A stretch of 64,000 nucleotides of DNA from JAOSJL01 sp963704035 (GCA_963704035.1 CAVPGR010000004.1:1690724-1754723), one strand, 5' to 3'; counted from the first letter of the stretch, positions 27,648 through 38,152 are shown. Translations and numbers: made by a program. Notes: generated by a model from the sequence alone, not told the origin.

Positions 27648-29305
27648 ATGCACCGCTCTATCCGTCCGCGCTCGGCCGCGTGGCTTGCCGCACTCACGGT
27701 CGCAGCGATCGCGTTCGCCGCGTGCTCGTCCGGAGAATCGTCGGACGAATCCGACGGACGACGACCTCGACCACTACCGCAGCGTTCTCCGGCGACGTCG
27801 ATCTGAACGTCGAGGTCATGCCGAACGAGAAGTCGACTCTCGCTGCGTTCGTCGAGGTCGACACGGGCTCGCCTGCGAACGTCGATGTCCACGTGAGCGG
27901 TCCCGGTGGTGACTTCACCGTGCCCTCGCCCGACAACGGCGCTACGCAGCACAGCGTTCCCGTCCTGGGGATGCGCGCCGAGAGCACCTACGAGTTCGAC
28001 GTCGAGGCCTCGACCGACGACGACACGAAGAACGAGACGACCGAGTTCACGACCGGTGCGATTCCCGACACCTACCCGACGTTCGAGACCGTCGTGAGTG
28101 ATCCGGAGCGCATGGCACCGGGATGGACGATGTTCGATCTCAACTCGAACGTGGCCATCGCCGACCCCGCGATCGCGACGTACTTCCTCGTAGCAGTAGA
28201 CGAAGAGGGCGAGGTCGTCTGGTACATCGAAGGCCCCGACCCGTTCGGTGATGCGCGTGTGCTGCCCAACGGCAACCTGCTCACGAACGGCGGCGACCAC
28301 TTCATGCGTGAGTGGACACCGAGCGGGAAGATCGTCCATGAGTGGCTGGGTGCCGGGAAGGCCGACCTCGTGCCGCCCGAACGGATCACGGACGACACGA
28401 TCATGGTCGACGTCGACAGCTTCCACCACGAGATGAGCCAACTTCCCAATGGCAACCTCCTGGCGTTGACTCACATCCTCGAGCCGATCGAATCCGACGA
28501 GCCCCTCTGCGGCGAGGATCCGGCCGATTTCGCCGGCGTCTACAACGCCATCGGGGATCAGGCCGTCGAGGTGGAGTACGACACCGGCGAGATCGTCAAC
28601 AGGTGGGTGTTCTCGGAGGCTCTCGATCCGCTGTCGGATCCGGAGAACCTGCTCTGCCCGAACGACAACGCGCTGGAAGCCGGTCCTGCGGTGGCGACCC
28701 TGTACCCGTTGGACCCGCCGGCAATCGACGCCGCGCACGCCAACTCCGTCGTCGTCGACGAGGAACGCAACGCTCTCATCGTCACGCAACGTGCCAACAG
28801 CATGATTCTGGCCGTGCGCTACCAGGACGACGACAACGGATCCGCCGGCGAGCTCCTGTGGGCAGCGGGTCCGTATGGCGATGTCGAGCTGGAGGGAGAC
28901 GGAGAGTGGAGCTACGGCCTGCACGCCCCCCATATCCAGCCCGACGGTTCCATCATGATCTTCGACAATGGTTTCGAACGCCCTGACGGGGAACGGAGCC
29001 GGGCGGTCCGCTACGAGATCGACGACAGCGATCCCGACAACGTCACGGCTCGCCAGGTCTGGGAGTACGAGTACACACTCGACGGTGAACCCAGCTACTC
29101 GGCATTCCTCGGCGACGCCGACGTCCTCGAGAACGGTGACGTGTTGATTTCGGGTGGCGGCTCCTCGGTGGTCCAGATCGTCGAGGTCGCACCGGCCGAC
29201 GCCGCCAGCGGCGGGGACGTCGTCTTCGAATACCGCGAGATCGACGATCCCGTCTTCGGCATCATCAGCTACCGCGCTGAACGAATCGCACCACTGGGTC
29301 GCTGA
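27648..29305 (+). CDS. Arylsulfotransferase-family lipoprotein (one frameshift)
   Basis: This secreted protein of about 550 residues starts with a lipoprotein signal (lipobox AFAACSSG near residue 26). The rest is in another frame from about 27760, where GACGGACGACGACC is a likely slippage site. The mature part has an Ig-like N-terminal domain and then an ASST-type beta-propeller with repeated GNLL and DGSIMIFDNG motifs. The catalytic-type histidine region is DSFHHEMSQLPNGNLLAL, with NSVVVDEERNALIV farther on. Family members transfer sulfate between phenols, but many are uncharacterised. A GGAGG site precedes the ATG. Confidence 0.82.
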
Positions 29306-29321
29306 GCCGCGAGCCGGGGGA

Positions 29322-30419
29322 TCAGCTACCCGGCGCGTCGGGTTGTCGCTGTGCGGGACGGACCGGATACATCGGCGCGCTGTCGAAGTGGCGTCGCGGT
29401 CCCGACCACGGCGCCGGCACCGCCGCCACCAGATCGGCGAGCCCGTAGGCGGCCGCTTCGTAGTTGACGCGCCAGCCGTGGAAGTGCGGCCATGCCGCTT
29501 CGGCACCACGTTCCATCGGGAATCCGTATGTGCGCAGACCGTCGACGGCTTCCGCGAACTGCTCGTAGGTGATGTCGATGGGCGCGTCCGGTTCGGGGTC
29601 GTCGTCGAGAGCGATTCCCACCCCGCCGGCAACGCTGCGCAGTGTCGTGAATCCCATTCGCAGGCATAGACGAGCCTGGTGGGGCGCGGTGTCGGGGTTG
29701 AGAGCCAGGTGCATGGCCGCGGCGTCGAGCACAGCGAGGTGCGCGATCACCCACGAGCGCAGCGGGTGGGGGGAGCGGAACATCACGAGCACGGGGTAGC
29801 TCGTGTGTGTCTCGGCCACGTCGGCGGCCCAGTGCTCCCAGAAGCCGTAGAGCTCGCCGAGTTGGTCGACGATGTCGACGAGCTGGTGGCGCACCAGCAC
29901 TTCCGGTCCCCAGGGCGGATCTCCGGCGCGTGCCTCGAGCAGGGTGACGGCTTCCTCGCGGCGGTTGAACGCTCCGTAGATGGTCGGAAGATACGCAATG
30001 AGGAGTGTGATCACCCCGAAGCCGCAGATCCCGGCGGCGAGGTCGATGGCGGTGGGTGCGGCCGAGTCGGTGGCTTGGAAGCCGAGCGTGAGAAGCGACG
30101 ATCCCGACTCGCGCACCGAGTTGCCGAGGTGACCGTCGAGGTAGGGGAGCAGTAGGAGCGCGAACCCGAACCCGAGGAGCAGAAGCCAGGTGACGAGCTC
30201 GACGAGGAGGAAGAGTGGTGCCTGGAGGGCGAGAAGCCGGTCGGTCTGCTCGTAGCTGCGGATCGAGCGGCTCAGCGCCGAGAAGACGCGTAGCGAGATG
30301 CGACCCAGGACCGCACTGAGCCGTGAGCTGGAGCCGCGGGGGAGCAGCAGCGTGTGGAGGATGCTGCTGCCCGTTCCCAGGATGATCGCGATTCCCGTGG
30401 CGAACCCGACCCATTCCAT
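29322..30419 (-). CDS. Membrane protein of unknown function
   Basis: This 365-residue protein has an N-terminal helix (residues 3-22), two or three more helices at about 70-165, and a long soluble C-terminal region from 185. I do not recognise the family firmly. The layout recalls ion-channel-like membrane proteins with a cytoplasmic tail. PTIYGAFNRREEAVTLLEAR is a conserved-looking junction after the last helix. The ATG at 30419 is the only good start. It converges on the arylsulfotransferase gene. Confidence 0.7.
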   Translation of the reverse strand: MEWVGFATGIAIILGTGSSILHTLLLPRGSSSRLSAVLGRISLRVFSALSRSIRSYEQTDRLLALQAPLFLLVELVTWLLLLGFGFALLLLPYLDGHLGNSVRESGSSLLTLGFQATDSAAPTAIDLAAGICGFGVITLLIAYLPTIYGAFNRREEAVTLLEARAGDPPWGPEVLVRHQLVDIVDQLGELYGFWEHWAADVAETHTSYPVLVMFRSPHPLRSWVIAHLAVLDAAAMHLALNPDTAPHQARLCLRMGFTTLRSVAGGVGIALDDDPEPDAPIDITYEQFAEAVDGLRTYGFPMERGAEAAWPHFHGWRVNYEAAAYGLADLVAAVPAPWSGPRRHFDSAPMYPVRPAQRQPDAPGS

Positions 30420-30581
30420 CCCGTGAGGTTCCCAGGTTGCTCGTCCTCGGTGGCTGATACCGCGACACAATGAGTCCCGCACCAGCACGGTCACGAGGAG
30501 GCCGAGGGACATGGACCTGACCGTCGCGGCGACGCTGTTCTCCTTCGGGGGAGAGAGTCCTACGCCCTCGTCAGCGGACAG

Positions 30582-32308
30582 GTGAGCGTGGCGAATCCGG
30601 ACGAGTCGATCCGACCGACGCGGTTGCAGCGGATTCTGCCGATCGCCGGGTGGCTTCCCCGCTACGAGCAGCACCTGGTGGCGACCCAGACGTGCTGGCG
30701 GGCATGACGGTGTGGGCGTTGCTCGTACCCGAGGCGATGGCCTACGCGGAGCTTGCCGGGATGCCGGCCGAGACGGGTCTCTACGCCGGGCTGGGAGCGA
30801 TCGTCGGCTACGCCATCTTCGGCACCTCGCGCCAAATGTTCGTGGGACCGAGCTCAACCGTGGCGATTCTCTCTGCTTCGACGATCGCGGCGGTGGCGAC
30901 CGCGTCCGACGACTACATCCAGATGACCGTCGCGCTCGCGTTGCTCGTCGGTGTGGTGTTCATCGCGTTCGGACTCTTCCGTCTGGGTTTCGTGAGTGTC
31001 TTCATGTCCCGGCCGGTCCTCGTCGGTTTCACCTTCGGGTTGGGTCTGACGGTCGCCGTCGACCAGGCGGACAAGATCATCGGCGTCGAGACACCCTCCG
31101 GGAACTTCTTCGAGCAGTTCTGGTCGCTGATCCAGCACTTCCCGGACGCCGACACCGCAACCTCGATCATCGGATTCGCCTCACTGGCGGTTCTCCTGAC
31201 GAGCCGGAAGCTCTTCAGCCACAGAGTTCCGATGGCGCTCTTCGTCGTTGCCGCCGCCGTCGTGCTGTCCACCGTCTTCGACTGGGCATCCCACGGAGTG
31301 GTGGTCGTGGGGGACATCCCGGCCGCGCTCCCGACGCTCGGCCTCGCGGACGTCTCCCTGGGAGACCTCGTCGTTCTCGTCCCCGGGGCGATCGGGATCG
31401 TCATCGTGGCGTTCGCCGAGGGTTATGGGATCTCGGCGAACTACGCGCGTCGGCACAGGTACCAGATCGACGCCAACCAGGAGATGATCGCCACCGGTGT
31501 GGCCAACGTCGGATCCGGCTTGCTCGGTGGGTTCACGGTCGACGGCAGCCTCTCGAAGTCCGCCGCTGCCGACGAAACCGGCGCGAAGAGTCAGATGGCG
31601 ATGCTCCTCTGTGGCGCGGCGACCCTGCTGACGATCGCGGTGTTCACTCCGGTCTTCGAGAACCTTCCCGAGGCGGTGCTGGGAGCGGTCGTCATCGCAG
31701 CGGTGTGGGGGACGTTCAACGTCGTGGAGATGCGTCGCATCTGGCGGATCCGGCGAGGTGACTTCACTGCGGCGACGGCCGCCCTGCTGGGGGTCTGCGC
31801 TATCGGAATTCTGCAAGGTCTCGCGATCGCCGTGGGCATCTCGTTCGTGATGTTGGTCTACCGTGCCTCGCGGCCGCGGATGCCCACGCTGGGACATCTA
31901 CCGGGAAGGCGCGCGTACGCGTCGACGGATACCGCGCCGATGGCGATCAAGCCCGAACGGATTTCCGTGATCAGACTCGACGCCCCTTTGTTCTTTGCGA
32001 ACGCGGAGACGTTTCAGGATCGAATCAGCGAGATCATCGATCGAGATCCCGATGGGATCGTCGTCGACCTCGAAACCGTGAACTATGTGGATGTCGACGG
32101 AGCCGACGCCTTGCGTTCGGTCGTCGAGATGGTCGCGCCCCTGGGTATAGCGCTCGGGGTCGCGCGGCTGAATGCCCAGGGCAGAGAGGTATTGCGCAAG
32201 GCGGGCGTCTATGACCTGATCGGGGACGAGTGGTTCTTCGCGAGCGTCGACAGTGCGGTCCGAGGGCTGAAGGCCGCGCCGCGCCCGGGATTCAGAACCG
32301 ACACCTAG
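30582..32308 (+). CDS. SulP-family anion transporter with STAS domain (one frameshift)
   Basis: SulP proteins carry sulfate, bicarbonate or other anions. The first 30 residues (ILPIAGWLPRYEQHL) are in one frame and the rest (VLAGMTVWALLVPEAMAYAE onward) in another, with the indel near 30680. The FVGPSSTVAILS segment, ten or more helices and the ADETGAKSQMA loop are present. A C-terminal STAS domain (RLDAPLFFANAETF to about residue 560) follows. GTG 30582 or 30588 are possible starts. The anion cannot be decided. Confidence 0.85.
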
Positions 32309-32766
32309 CCGAGGACCGTGTTGCTGAGCGCTGCCAGGTCGTTGATCTCATCGCTGAGCCCCGCCACCTCGGTGACGAGACGGTTGAACTCGTGGAGATC
32401 TCCTCGCGCGTCGGCGTCGACGATCGCGCCGTAGACGTCGATCTGGCGTGCTGCGGTCTCGACCATGGCGTCGCTGATCTCGGCGAAGCGCTCGGACGTA
32501 GCGAGAACATCCCGGGCCTCCTTCGTCGTGTCGTCGAGAGCCGAGGTGGCCAGCTCGAGGTCGTCGGTTGCCGCCTCAACGGTCTCTTCAGCGCGTGCCG
32601 TCTCGGCTCGAGCGTCGTCGAGCTTGCCGCGTGCGTTCCACAGCCATGCGCCTGTTGCCAGCAACGCCACCATTCCGAAGACCACGGCGAACGTCGAGAA
32701 CCAACGGAGAGTGGGTCGAGACGAGCTGTCTCCCGAGCCATCCGGCAGATCCACGGGTCGGCTCAC
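32305..32766 (-). CDS. Membrane-anchored coiled-coil protein
   Basis: This 153-residue protein has a short cytoplasmic N-terminus, one membrane helix at about residues 23-43 (STFAVVFGMVALLATGAWLW) and a helical, charged extracytoplasmic domain with heptad character (LDDARAETARAEETVEAATD). I do not recognise the family. Its start overlaps the preceding gene's stop by four bases. It converges with the SulP gene over four bases. Confidence 0.7.
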   Translation of the reverse strand: MSRPVDLPDGSGDSSSRPTLRWFSTFAVVFGMVALLATGAWLWNARGKLDDARAETARAEETVEAATDDLELATSALDDTTKEARDVLATSERFAEISDAMVETAARQIDVYGAIVDADARGDLHEFNRLVTEVAGLSDEINDLAALSNTVLG

Positions 32767-33250
32767 GATTGCTCTTCCCCATCGATCGCGTTCCGCAGGT
32801 CAACGACGGCGGCTGCAAGTGCGTCGGCGGCCTCGCGCAGGGTCTTCTGGTGATCCGCTGACGCCACGACGGCCGCGCCCACCTCGGTGTCGAGAATCGC
32901 GGTGGCCGCCTCCGTGTCGCCGTCATTGGAGCTCCTGATCGATCGGGTGACCGCCCGGGTGGCGGCGTCGGCCTGTTCGACCAGGGCGTTCCAGGATTCC
33001 GCGACTTTCGCTCGGAGCGCCGGCTGGTTCGCCACCAGAGCCTGGATCTGCGAATCGAGATCGCGAACGTCGGAAGTTCCGAGCGGACCGCCGCGGCATC
33101 CGCGTCGCGCTCGACGACGTCGCGCTCCTCATCGGCGATTTCCTGCTCTGTGATCACGGCCAGCGTGCCGGCGACCACCGCCCCGGCAATCAGGAGACCA
33201 CCGATGACCAGGACGACCAGGAACCCTGTCTCACGACCGCGTGTGGCCAT
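32763..33250 (-). CDS. Membrane-anchored helical protein (one frameshift)
   Basis: The N-terminus (MATRGRETGFLVVLVIGG) is a single membrane helix followed by a coiled-coil start (ITEQEIADEERDVVERD). The rest (ALRAKVAESWNALVEQAD to the stop at 32763) is in another frame from about 33070. The layout matches its downstream neighbour, so the two may be a heteromeric pair. No family is recognised. It lies seven bases after the cyclase gene. Confidence 0.65.
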
Positions 33251-33257
33251 CTCCGCT

Positions 33258-34592
33258 TTAGGCGTCAAGGGCGAAGAGGCGCCATGACCCGTCCACGCCT
33301 TTGAGCTCGTGCTCGCCGCGGTCTTCGAACGCGAGTCCTGAGCCGACGACCAGATCGACGAGTGTTCGAGACACGAGAACTTCACCGCCCTTCGCCTGGG
33401 CGGCAACCCGCGCGGCCAGGTGGACGGCGATCCCCGACAGGTCATCGCCGCGGCGAACGACCTCACCTGTGTGTAACCCCGCCCGCACAGCGACCCGGAC
33501 CTCGTCGGCACCTGATGTGATGGCGGCGGCGCACCGGATAGCACGAGTCGGGCCGTCGAATACCGCGAGTGCACCATCGCCGGTGTTCTTGACGACTCGG
33601 CCACCGTGACCGGCGACATGGCGTTCCACGAACCGGTCGTGCGCGTCGAGCGTGCTCCTCCACGCAGCGTCGCCCGTGACGGCTGCCTGGCTCGTCGAGT
33701 CGACGATGTCGGTGAAGAGGACCGTCGCCAGAACCCGGTCTGGTTCGCCTGCGCCCCGGCTCCCGGTGAGAAGGGTCGAGAGTTCGTCGTAGATCGGCTG
33801 CATGTCGCCGACTCCCGGGAGGTGGTCGTTGCCGGGGAGCTCGATCATCCGGGCCCCTTCGATCCCCCTAGCAACCTCATGGGCGACCTCAATGGGCACC
33901 ATCCGGTCACCAACTCGGTGGAAGACAACGGTGGGAACGTCGACCAGCGGGAGTGCCGCGTGGACGTCGACGCGCGCGAGGCTGGCGATCGCCTCGTGCG
34001 CGGCACTCGGACCGGCCGCGAGCCGCTGAAAGCGTGCAAAGCTCCGTCGGTTGTCCTCATCGTCAGACAGGCTGGGAGCCCAGAGACCGAGGCCGACACC
34101 CGTTCCCCAGTTCGAGCGGAAGTGGTCCGCGACCACCTCGAGCAGCTCCGGCGTCACGCCGATGGGGTGATCGGACCGGTGGAGAAGCATCGCGTATCCG
34201 CCGTAGATGGCGAGAGCCCGAACGTGTTCCGGATATGTGGCCGCGAAGGTGATCGCCATCGCCGCACCTTCGGAAATCCCGAAGAGAACCGCTTCGTCGC
34301 TACCCGCGGCGTTCATGACGGCCTGGACATCGAGCATCCTCCGATCCGTGTCGGGCAGGTTGGTGACGGCATCGGAGAGGCCCGTGCCGCGCTTGTCGAA
34401 GGCGATGACGCGTGCGAAGGATCCGAGCTGACGAGCGAGCGCGGCGAACGGTGGGAACTCCCACACGAACTCGAGGTGGGATACGAAGCCTGGAATGAGA
34501 ACCAGGTCGACGTCGCCGGTACCGAACACCTGGTATGCGATGTGGACGCCGTCGTCTGCGACCGCATACTTGGTGTCAGGAACAGATTGCAT
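33258..34592 (-). CDS. Alpha/beta-hydrolase fused to adenylate/guanylate cyclase domain
   Basis: This 444-residue protein has an alpha/beta hydrolase at residues 1-265 with the nucleophile elbow FGISEGAA and the oxyanion region LIPGFVSHLEF. A class III cyclase domain follows at about 275-440 (ATVLFTDIVDSTSQAA with its metal-binding aspartate, NTGDGALAVFDGP, AGLHTGEV). The cyclase would make cAMP or cGMP. The hydrolase may act as a ligand sensor. This fusion is frequent in actinobacteria. The two membrane coiled-coil genes follow closely. Confidence 0.87.
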   Translation of the reverse strand: MQSVPDTKYAVADDGVHIAYQVFGTGDVDLVLIPGFVSHLEFVWEFPPFAALARQLGSFARVIAFDKRGTGLSDAVTNLPDTDRRMLDVQAVMNAAGSDEAVLFGISEGAAMAITFAATYPEHVRALAIYGGYAMLLHRSDHPIGVTPELLEVVADHFRSNWGTGVGLGLWAPSLSDDEDNRRSFARFQRLAAGPSAAHEAIASLARVDVHAALPLVDVPTVVFHRVGDRMVPIEVAHEVARGIEGARMIELPGNDHLPGVGDMQPIYDELSTLLTGSRGAGEPDRVLATVLFTDIVDSTSQAAVTGDAAWRSTLDAHDRFVERHVAGHGGRVVKNTGDGALAVFDGPTRAIRCAAAITSGADEVRVAVRAGLHTGEVVRRGDDLSGIAVHLAARVAAQAKGGEVLVSRTLVDLVVGSGLAFEDRGEHELKGVDGSWRLFALDA

Positions 34593-34606
34593 GGCTCTCT
34601 CCCGGT

Positions 34607-34682
34607 TGGCGCCCTCGGCAGGATTCGAACCTGCGACACCCGGTTTAGGAAACCGGTGCTCTCTCCCCTGAGCTACGAGGGC
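34607..34682 (-). tRNA. tRNA-Arg (anticodon CCT)
   Basis: On the minus strand the cloverleaf is complete: acceptor GCCCTCG/CGAGGGC, D-stem GCTC/GAGC, anticodon stem CCGGT/ACCGG with loop TTCCTAA (anticodon CCT) and T-arm GCAGG-TTCGAAT-CCTGC. The discriminator is G and the 3' CCA is encoded. It marks the change from housekeeping genes to accessory DNA on the high-coordinate side. Confidence 0.95.
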
Positions 34683-34854
34683 GGGGGATGTAGAAAACGT
34701 GGTCGAAAACCTCTCGACACGTTGATCGACACCCGATTCTGCGTCGAATCTACCGGCCGGCAGCGGTCGCGGAGCTCACGAGCGAGCACCGTGCGCGCTC
34801 AGACGCGAGTTCGGCCGCGTCGGATCTGGCCGGTTCGATGGTCCCTGGTGGGGA

Positions 34855-36305
34855 TCAGGCGGCGGTCGCCAGCCGGTCGGGTGGTCGGCCTCGGTGCGGT
34901 CGGTGGCGGTGGAGTGTGAGCGAGTTGACCATGAGGGCGTAGCCGAGGACGTTCACGAGCTGTCGGTGGTGGCCGATGCTGTGGGCCCTGCGGAGATAGA
35001 GCGTGTCGTCGAGCGCGCGGTTGATGGATTCGGCGTCGTTGCGCCGTCGGAAGAGATCGGTGAAGTCGGGATCCGTCGGCGGGATCGGTCGGACGTTCTC
35101 GGTGCGGTTGAGCCCGCGGGCGTCGTCGTCGGCGGTGCCGTGGAGCCGCACGGTGATGGTCGTGTCGCCGTATTCGGCGGGCAGTGCGTAGTGGTTGTAC
35201 CAGCGGTACTTCCCGGACTTGTCCTCGCGTGCGGTGTGTGCGGACTCGTCGGAGCTCGACGAAGTCCATGTTGCCGCGGTCGTCGAGTCGACCGATCCCG
35301 ACGGCACCACCACGTGCGTACGAGCGTGAGTCGGAGGTGCGTCTTGATCCGTCGGGGAGCGTCTGACTTGGTCGGCTTGTCTTCGATGCGGACGGTCTTC
35401 TCGACGCGTCGGCCTGCGCCTCGTCGTGGCTTGTTGGCGTCGGCCTTGGCGGCGGTGACGCGGTTGATCGGAAGCAGCCCGAGGTCGCGGAGCAGCTTCT
35501 GGTGGTGCGTGCCTCGGAAGGCTGTGTCGTAGACGACGCCGGTCGCACCGGGAACGAGGGGAGCGGTGCGTCGGATGCAGTCGAGGGCGGTCTGTGGCTT
35601 CGGCGCCGGGCTTGGGCACGCAGTCGAAGTCGAGAATCACCCGGGAGTGTTCGGTTTCGCCGCGTGCGGCGACGAGGACGAACTTGGTTCCCCACGCCGT
35701 TTCGCCGGTTCCTTCGAAGTGCAGGCCGGCGTCGGGCTCGTGGCGCTTCGGGATCACTTCGCCGGTCTCTGGATCGACGCGTGTCTCGCCGGGCTTGGCT
35801 CTGAACAGCGGCGTGACGACCTTGCCGTCGCCGTAGAGGAGACGACTCCGATGGGGGTGGGTGAACGAGCCCGGGCCGTCGGGGTCCAGGAGCCCGACTT
35901 CTCGTGCCGTGCGGGCGGCGGCCTGCCGGTGCAGCGTCGACGAACTGCTCGAGGAGTTCAGGGTCGGCGAGGTAGCGGTTGCGGCCGTAGAGGTAGTGAT
36001 GCCGTCGCATCGGTTCGCGTCGGCAGGTGCAGGTCCGGTCGACGCGGGTGCATCTTCGTACGTGTGAGCGGACGAACGACCACACCTTCGGGTGTGCGAG
36101 CTCGGCTTCGACCTGGCGTGCCGATCCGTAGACGGAGATGAGTGCCTCGTAGACGATCAGCATGAAGTCGGGATAGGTGCGCCGCCGACCACCCGCTGCC
36201 GGATCCGGGTCGGGGACGAGTTCTCCCAGCTCGTAGATCTCGGGGTTGGCCAGGATGGCTTCGATCCGCTCGAACGCAGAAACGCCACGCCGGCGGCCTA
36301 CCCAT
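34855..36305 (-). mobile_element. DDE transposase-like gene (several frameshifts)
   Basis: Fragments in three frames form one protein of about 480 residues. The N-terminus is ERIEAILANPEIYELGEL, the middle has YGDGKVVTPLFRAKPGE and GVVYDTAFRGTHHQKLLRD (DDE-like strand and conserved GTH), and the C-terminus ends INRALDDTLYLRRAHSI. The pattern resembles actinobacterial DDE transposase-like proteins. Its ATG (36305-36303) is three bases before the integrase-like TAG (36300-36298), so the pair is coupled. I could not see terminal inverted repeats. Confidence 0.6.
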
Positions 36306-37187
36306 CGGACTCTCGCCAGTCCCAGCCGATCAATGCTGCGGTCCGGTCGAGGCTCCGCCGGCCCAGGCGCCGCGCGACCTCCTCGATCGGATGTCCTTCG
36401 CGGAGCAGCCGAGCGCCGGCCCACGCCGTGACCGACGCCGGCCGCAGGTCAGGCTTCGTCGCCGAGCCCGGCCCAACGCATCACCTGGCTGATCGCGGTG
36501 CAGGCCGAGGCCTGACGGCTCTGCGCCGAACCCGATCCCTCGTAGACGAGAGCGGTCGACCGGTCCACTCGCTCGTCAAGACGTCGACGCGTCGCCGACC
36601 TGGTCGCAGCCCCAGTCGCTGAGCTCTCCCCATCGAGGGATCGTCGACCTGCCCCCGCGAAGCCAGCACGCTGCTCGCGTTCGAGATCCACGTCCTCGCA
36701 GCGAACGAGAGAGATCTCGGACGTGGTCGCGGTCGCCTCGGCGAGCGCCCACGACGCCGAAGGGCGCGTCGACGACAACGTGTGCAGCGAGGCGCTCCGG
36801 CAGAGCGCGACCTCATCGTCGGTCAGAGGCCGGAGCCTTGCTAGCGCGATCGCGGCGGCAGCTCGAGATCGACTGTGGGATCCCCGTCCGCAACTCCGAG
36901 CTCTCGACCGACCCGGAACAGCAGCCGCATCGCCGAGCGACGCACGTGCATCGTCGCCGACCGCCGGCGAGCTCCCTGCGACAGGCGCACGAACGAACGC
37001 CTCGACCACGTCGGAATCGACATCGACAAGCCGGCTCGACACCGTGGCCGGCAGCGGCAGAAGTCGCCGAAACGGCCGATGAGATCGACGATACGAGGCA
37101 GGCTCTGCTCGGAGAGGAGGCTCCGACGATCGAGCTCCGCCTCGACGAGCGCGACGCACTCGCCGATCCCCTGTCCGCGTCGGTCAC
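36298..37187 (-). mobile_element. Tyrosine-recombinase-like gene (frameshifted, catalytic Arg apparently lost)
   Basis: Pieces in three frames give a SAM-like N-terminal domain (SEQSLPRIVDLIGRFGDF, MHVRRSAMRLLFRVGRELGV) and a catalytic-domain start (LRPLTDDEVALCRSAS, TSEISLVRCEDVDL). The C-terminal stretch is ASVTAWAGARLLREGHPIEE then VARRLG and GWDW. Where integrases have GLRxxE, the sequence reads TATTSEIS, so the first catalytic arginine is missing. It is likely an inactive or repurposed integrase. The start is uncertain. Confidence 0.55.
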
Positions 37188-37299
37188 GCGGCGCAGTGCT
37201 CTGCGGTTCTACGCTTCCCCATGTCGGGACCCCTAGCCGGGTTCCGGCCAGGCCCCGGGGTGTTCGCGCACCGCCGGGGCCGCTTCTGTTGTTGCTAGT

Positions 37300-37325
37300 T
37301 GACAACCCTATCCCAGAGATTGTCA
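37300..37325. promoter_or_regulatory. Possible operator with inverted repeat
   Basis: TGACAA at 37300-37305 and TTGTCA at 37320-37325 form an inverted repeat with a 14-base spacer, 12 bases upstream of the small HTH gene. A TTGACA -35-like hexamer overlaps the left arm. Autoregulation by the HTH protein is a reasonable guess. Confidence 0.35.
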
Positions 37326-37337
37326 CATAGCAACCAT

Positions 37338-37547
37338 ATGATCGGCTATGTGGCCAACAAGATTGATCTGGTCGGGATCTCGGAGGTGGCCGAACTCCTC
37401 GGTGTTTCTCGCCAGAGGGTCGACAAGATCAGCCGCACGGACGAGCACTTCCCGACCCCTGTCGCGGAGCTTCATGCCGGCCGGGTCTGGCTCAGGGCTG
37501 ACGTCGAGGAGTGGATCTCCAGGAGCGGTCGAAAGGTCGAGAGCTAG
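37338..37547 (+). CDS. Small helix-turn-helix (AlpA/excisionase-like) protein
   Basis: This 69-residue protein is a winged HTH of the MerR/AlpA type: GISEVAELLGVSRQRVDKIS is the recognition region and RVWLRADVEEWISR is the wing and terminal helix. Such proteins act as excisionases or small regulators in mobile elements. The ATG at 37338 is preferred over upstream codons because the domain starts there. It is divergent from the integrase-like gene, typical for an int/xis module. Confidence 0.75.
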   Translation: MIGYVANKIDLVGISEVAELLGVSRQRVDKISRTDEHFPTPVAELHAGRVWLRADVEEWISRSGRKVES

Positions 37548-38138
37548 CGATCCCCTGAGCCTGTGGGTGCCCAAGAACTCGGTCACGTCCGTGACCAGGA
37601 GAGGTAGTCGGGCGGCCGGGTTGGGATCGTGGTGTGATAGGTGCTCCGACGGTGACCCAGTCCGTCGTCGGCTGTGATCTACCTGCCGGAACGCCCAGGT
37701 CGAACTCCGCGACGGCCACCACCGCTGGCTCAGGGAACACTGGCGACTCCACCGATCAAACCGGCGCGAGCACGTCTGAGCCAACAGCGGGCCTGCCTGG
37801 GGAAGGGAGGGCGTCGGCCCAGTCAGCGTGTCCGTTGAGTAGTGCCTCGCCTGAGGCATCTTCGGGAAAAGGCACCGCCATCTCCACGTGGTCGGTGTGC
37901 CCGTAGAGCGCTGCGACCATCTCGCGGCCGACGTCGTACCCGACGTAGATGGTCTTGACATAGCTCGTGCACCCGAGTCTGGGTCATGACCTGATGGGTC
38001 ATCTCAGCTATCGGCCGAACCTTCGATCCGAGTTCCGAGATTTACTGCTGCGGATCGGTGCGAGCTCCCACGAACTCTGATCGTACGATCGTGAGCCTCC
38101 ACGTAGCCCAACCGCCGGTGAGCGCGAACTGGGCGGCC
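37548..38138. other. Gap with a possible decayed minus-strand gene
   Basis: No intact gene is visible. On the minus strand between about 37985 and 37780 one frame reads YVGYDVGREMVAALYGHTDH and then VEMAVPFPEDASGEALLNG, which looks like real protein sequence, and pieces continue in other frames to about 37600. I do not recognise the family. It may be a decayed or heavily misread gene. Confidence 0.4.
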
Positions 38139-38144
38139 TATAAG
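38139..38144 (+). promoter_or_regulatory. -10 element for a leaderless transcript
   Basis: TATAAG at 38139-38144 is nine bases from the GTG at 38153, which would place the transcription start at or next to the start codon. No ribosome site precedes the GTG. Leaderless genes are common in actinobacteria. Confidence 0.5.
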
Positions 38145-38152
38145 ATCAGTGC

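Noticed and set aside
27488..29632. Long minus-strand reading frame opposite the arylsulfotransferase
   Set aside because: It is the mirror of a gene with clear family motifs and has shadow composition with no recognisable domain.
30511..30585. A 24-codon frame before the SulP gene
   Set aside because: It has a purine-rich leader but is too short to support and overlaps the likely SulP start.
34607..34682. tRNA-Arg as a conventional attachment site for the island
   Set aside because: The 3' end faces the housekeeping genes and I could not find a second copy of the tRNA end in the window.
37323..37961. A minus-strand frame of about 212 residues over the HTH gene
   Set aside because: It lies opposite the conserved HTH domain. 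Only its other-frame part at about 37780-37985 looks protein-like, and that is listed as a possible remnant.
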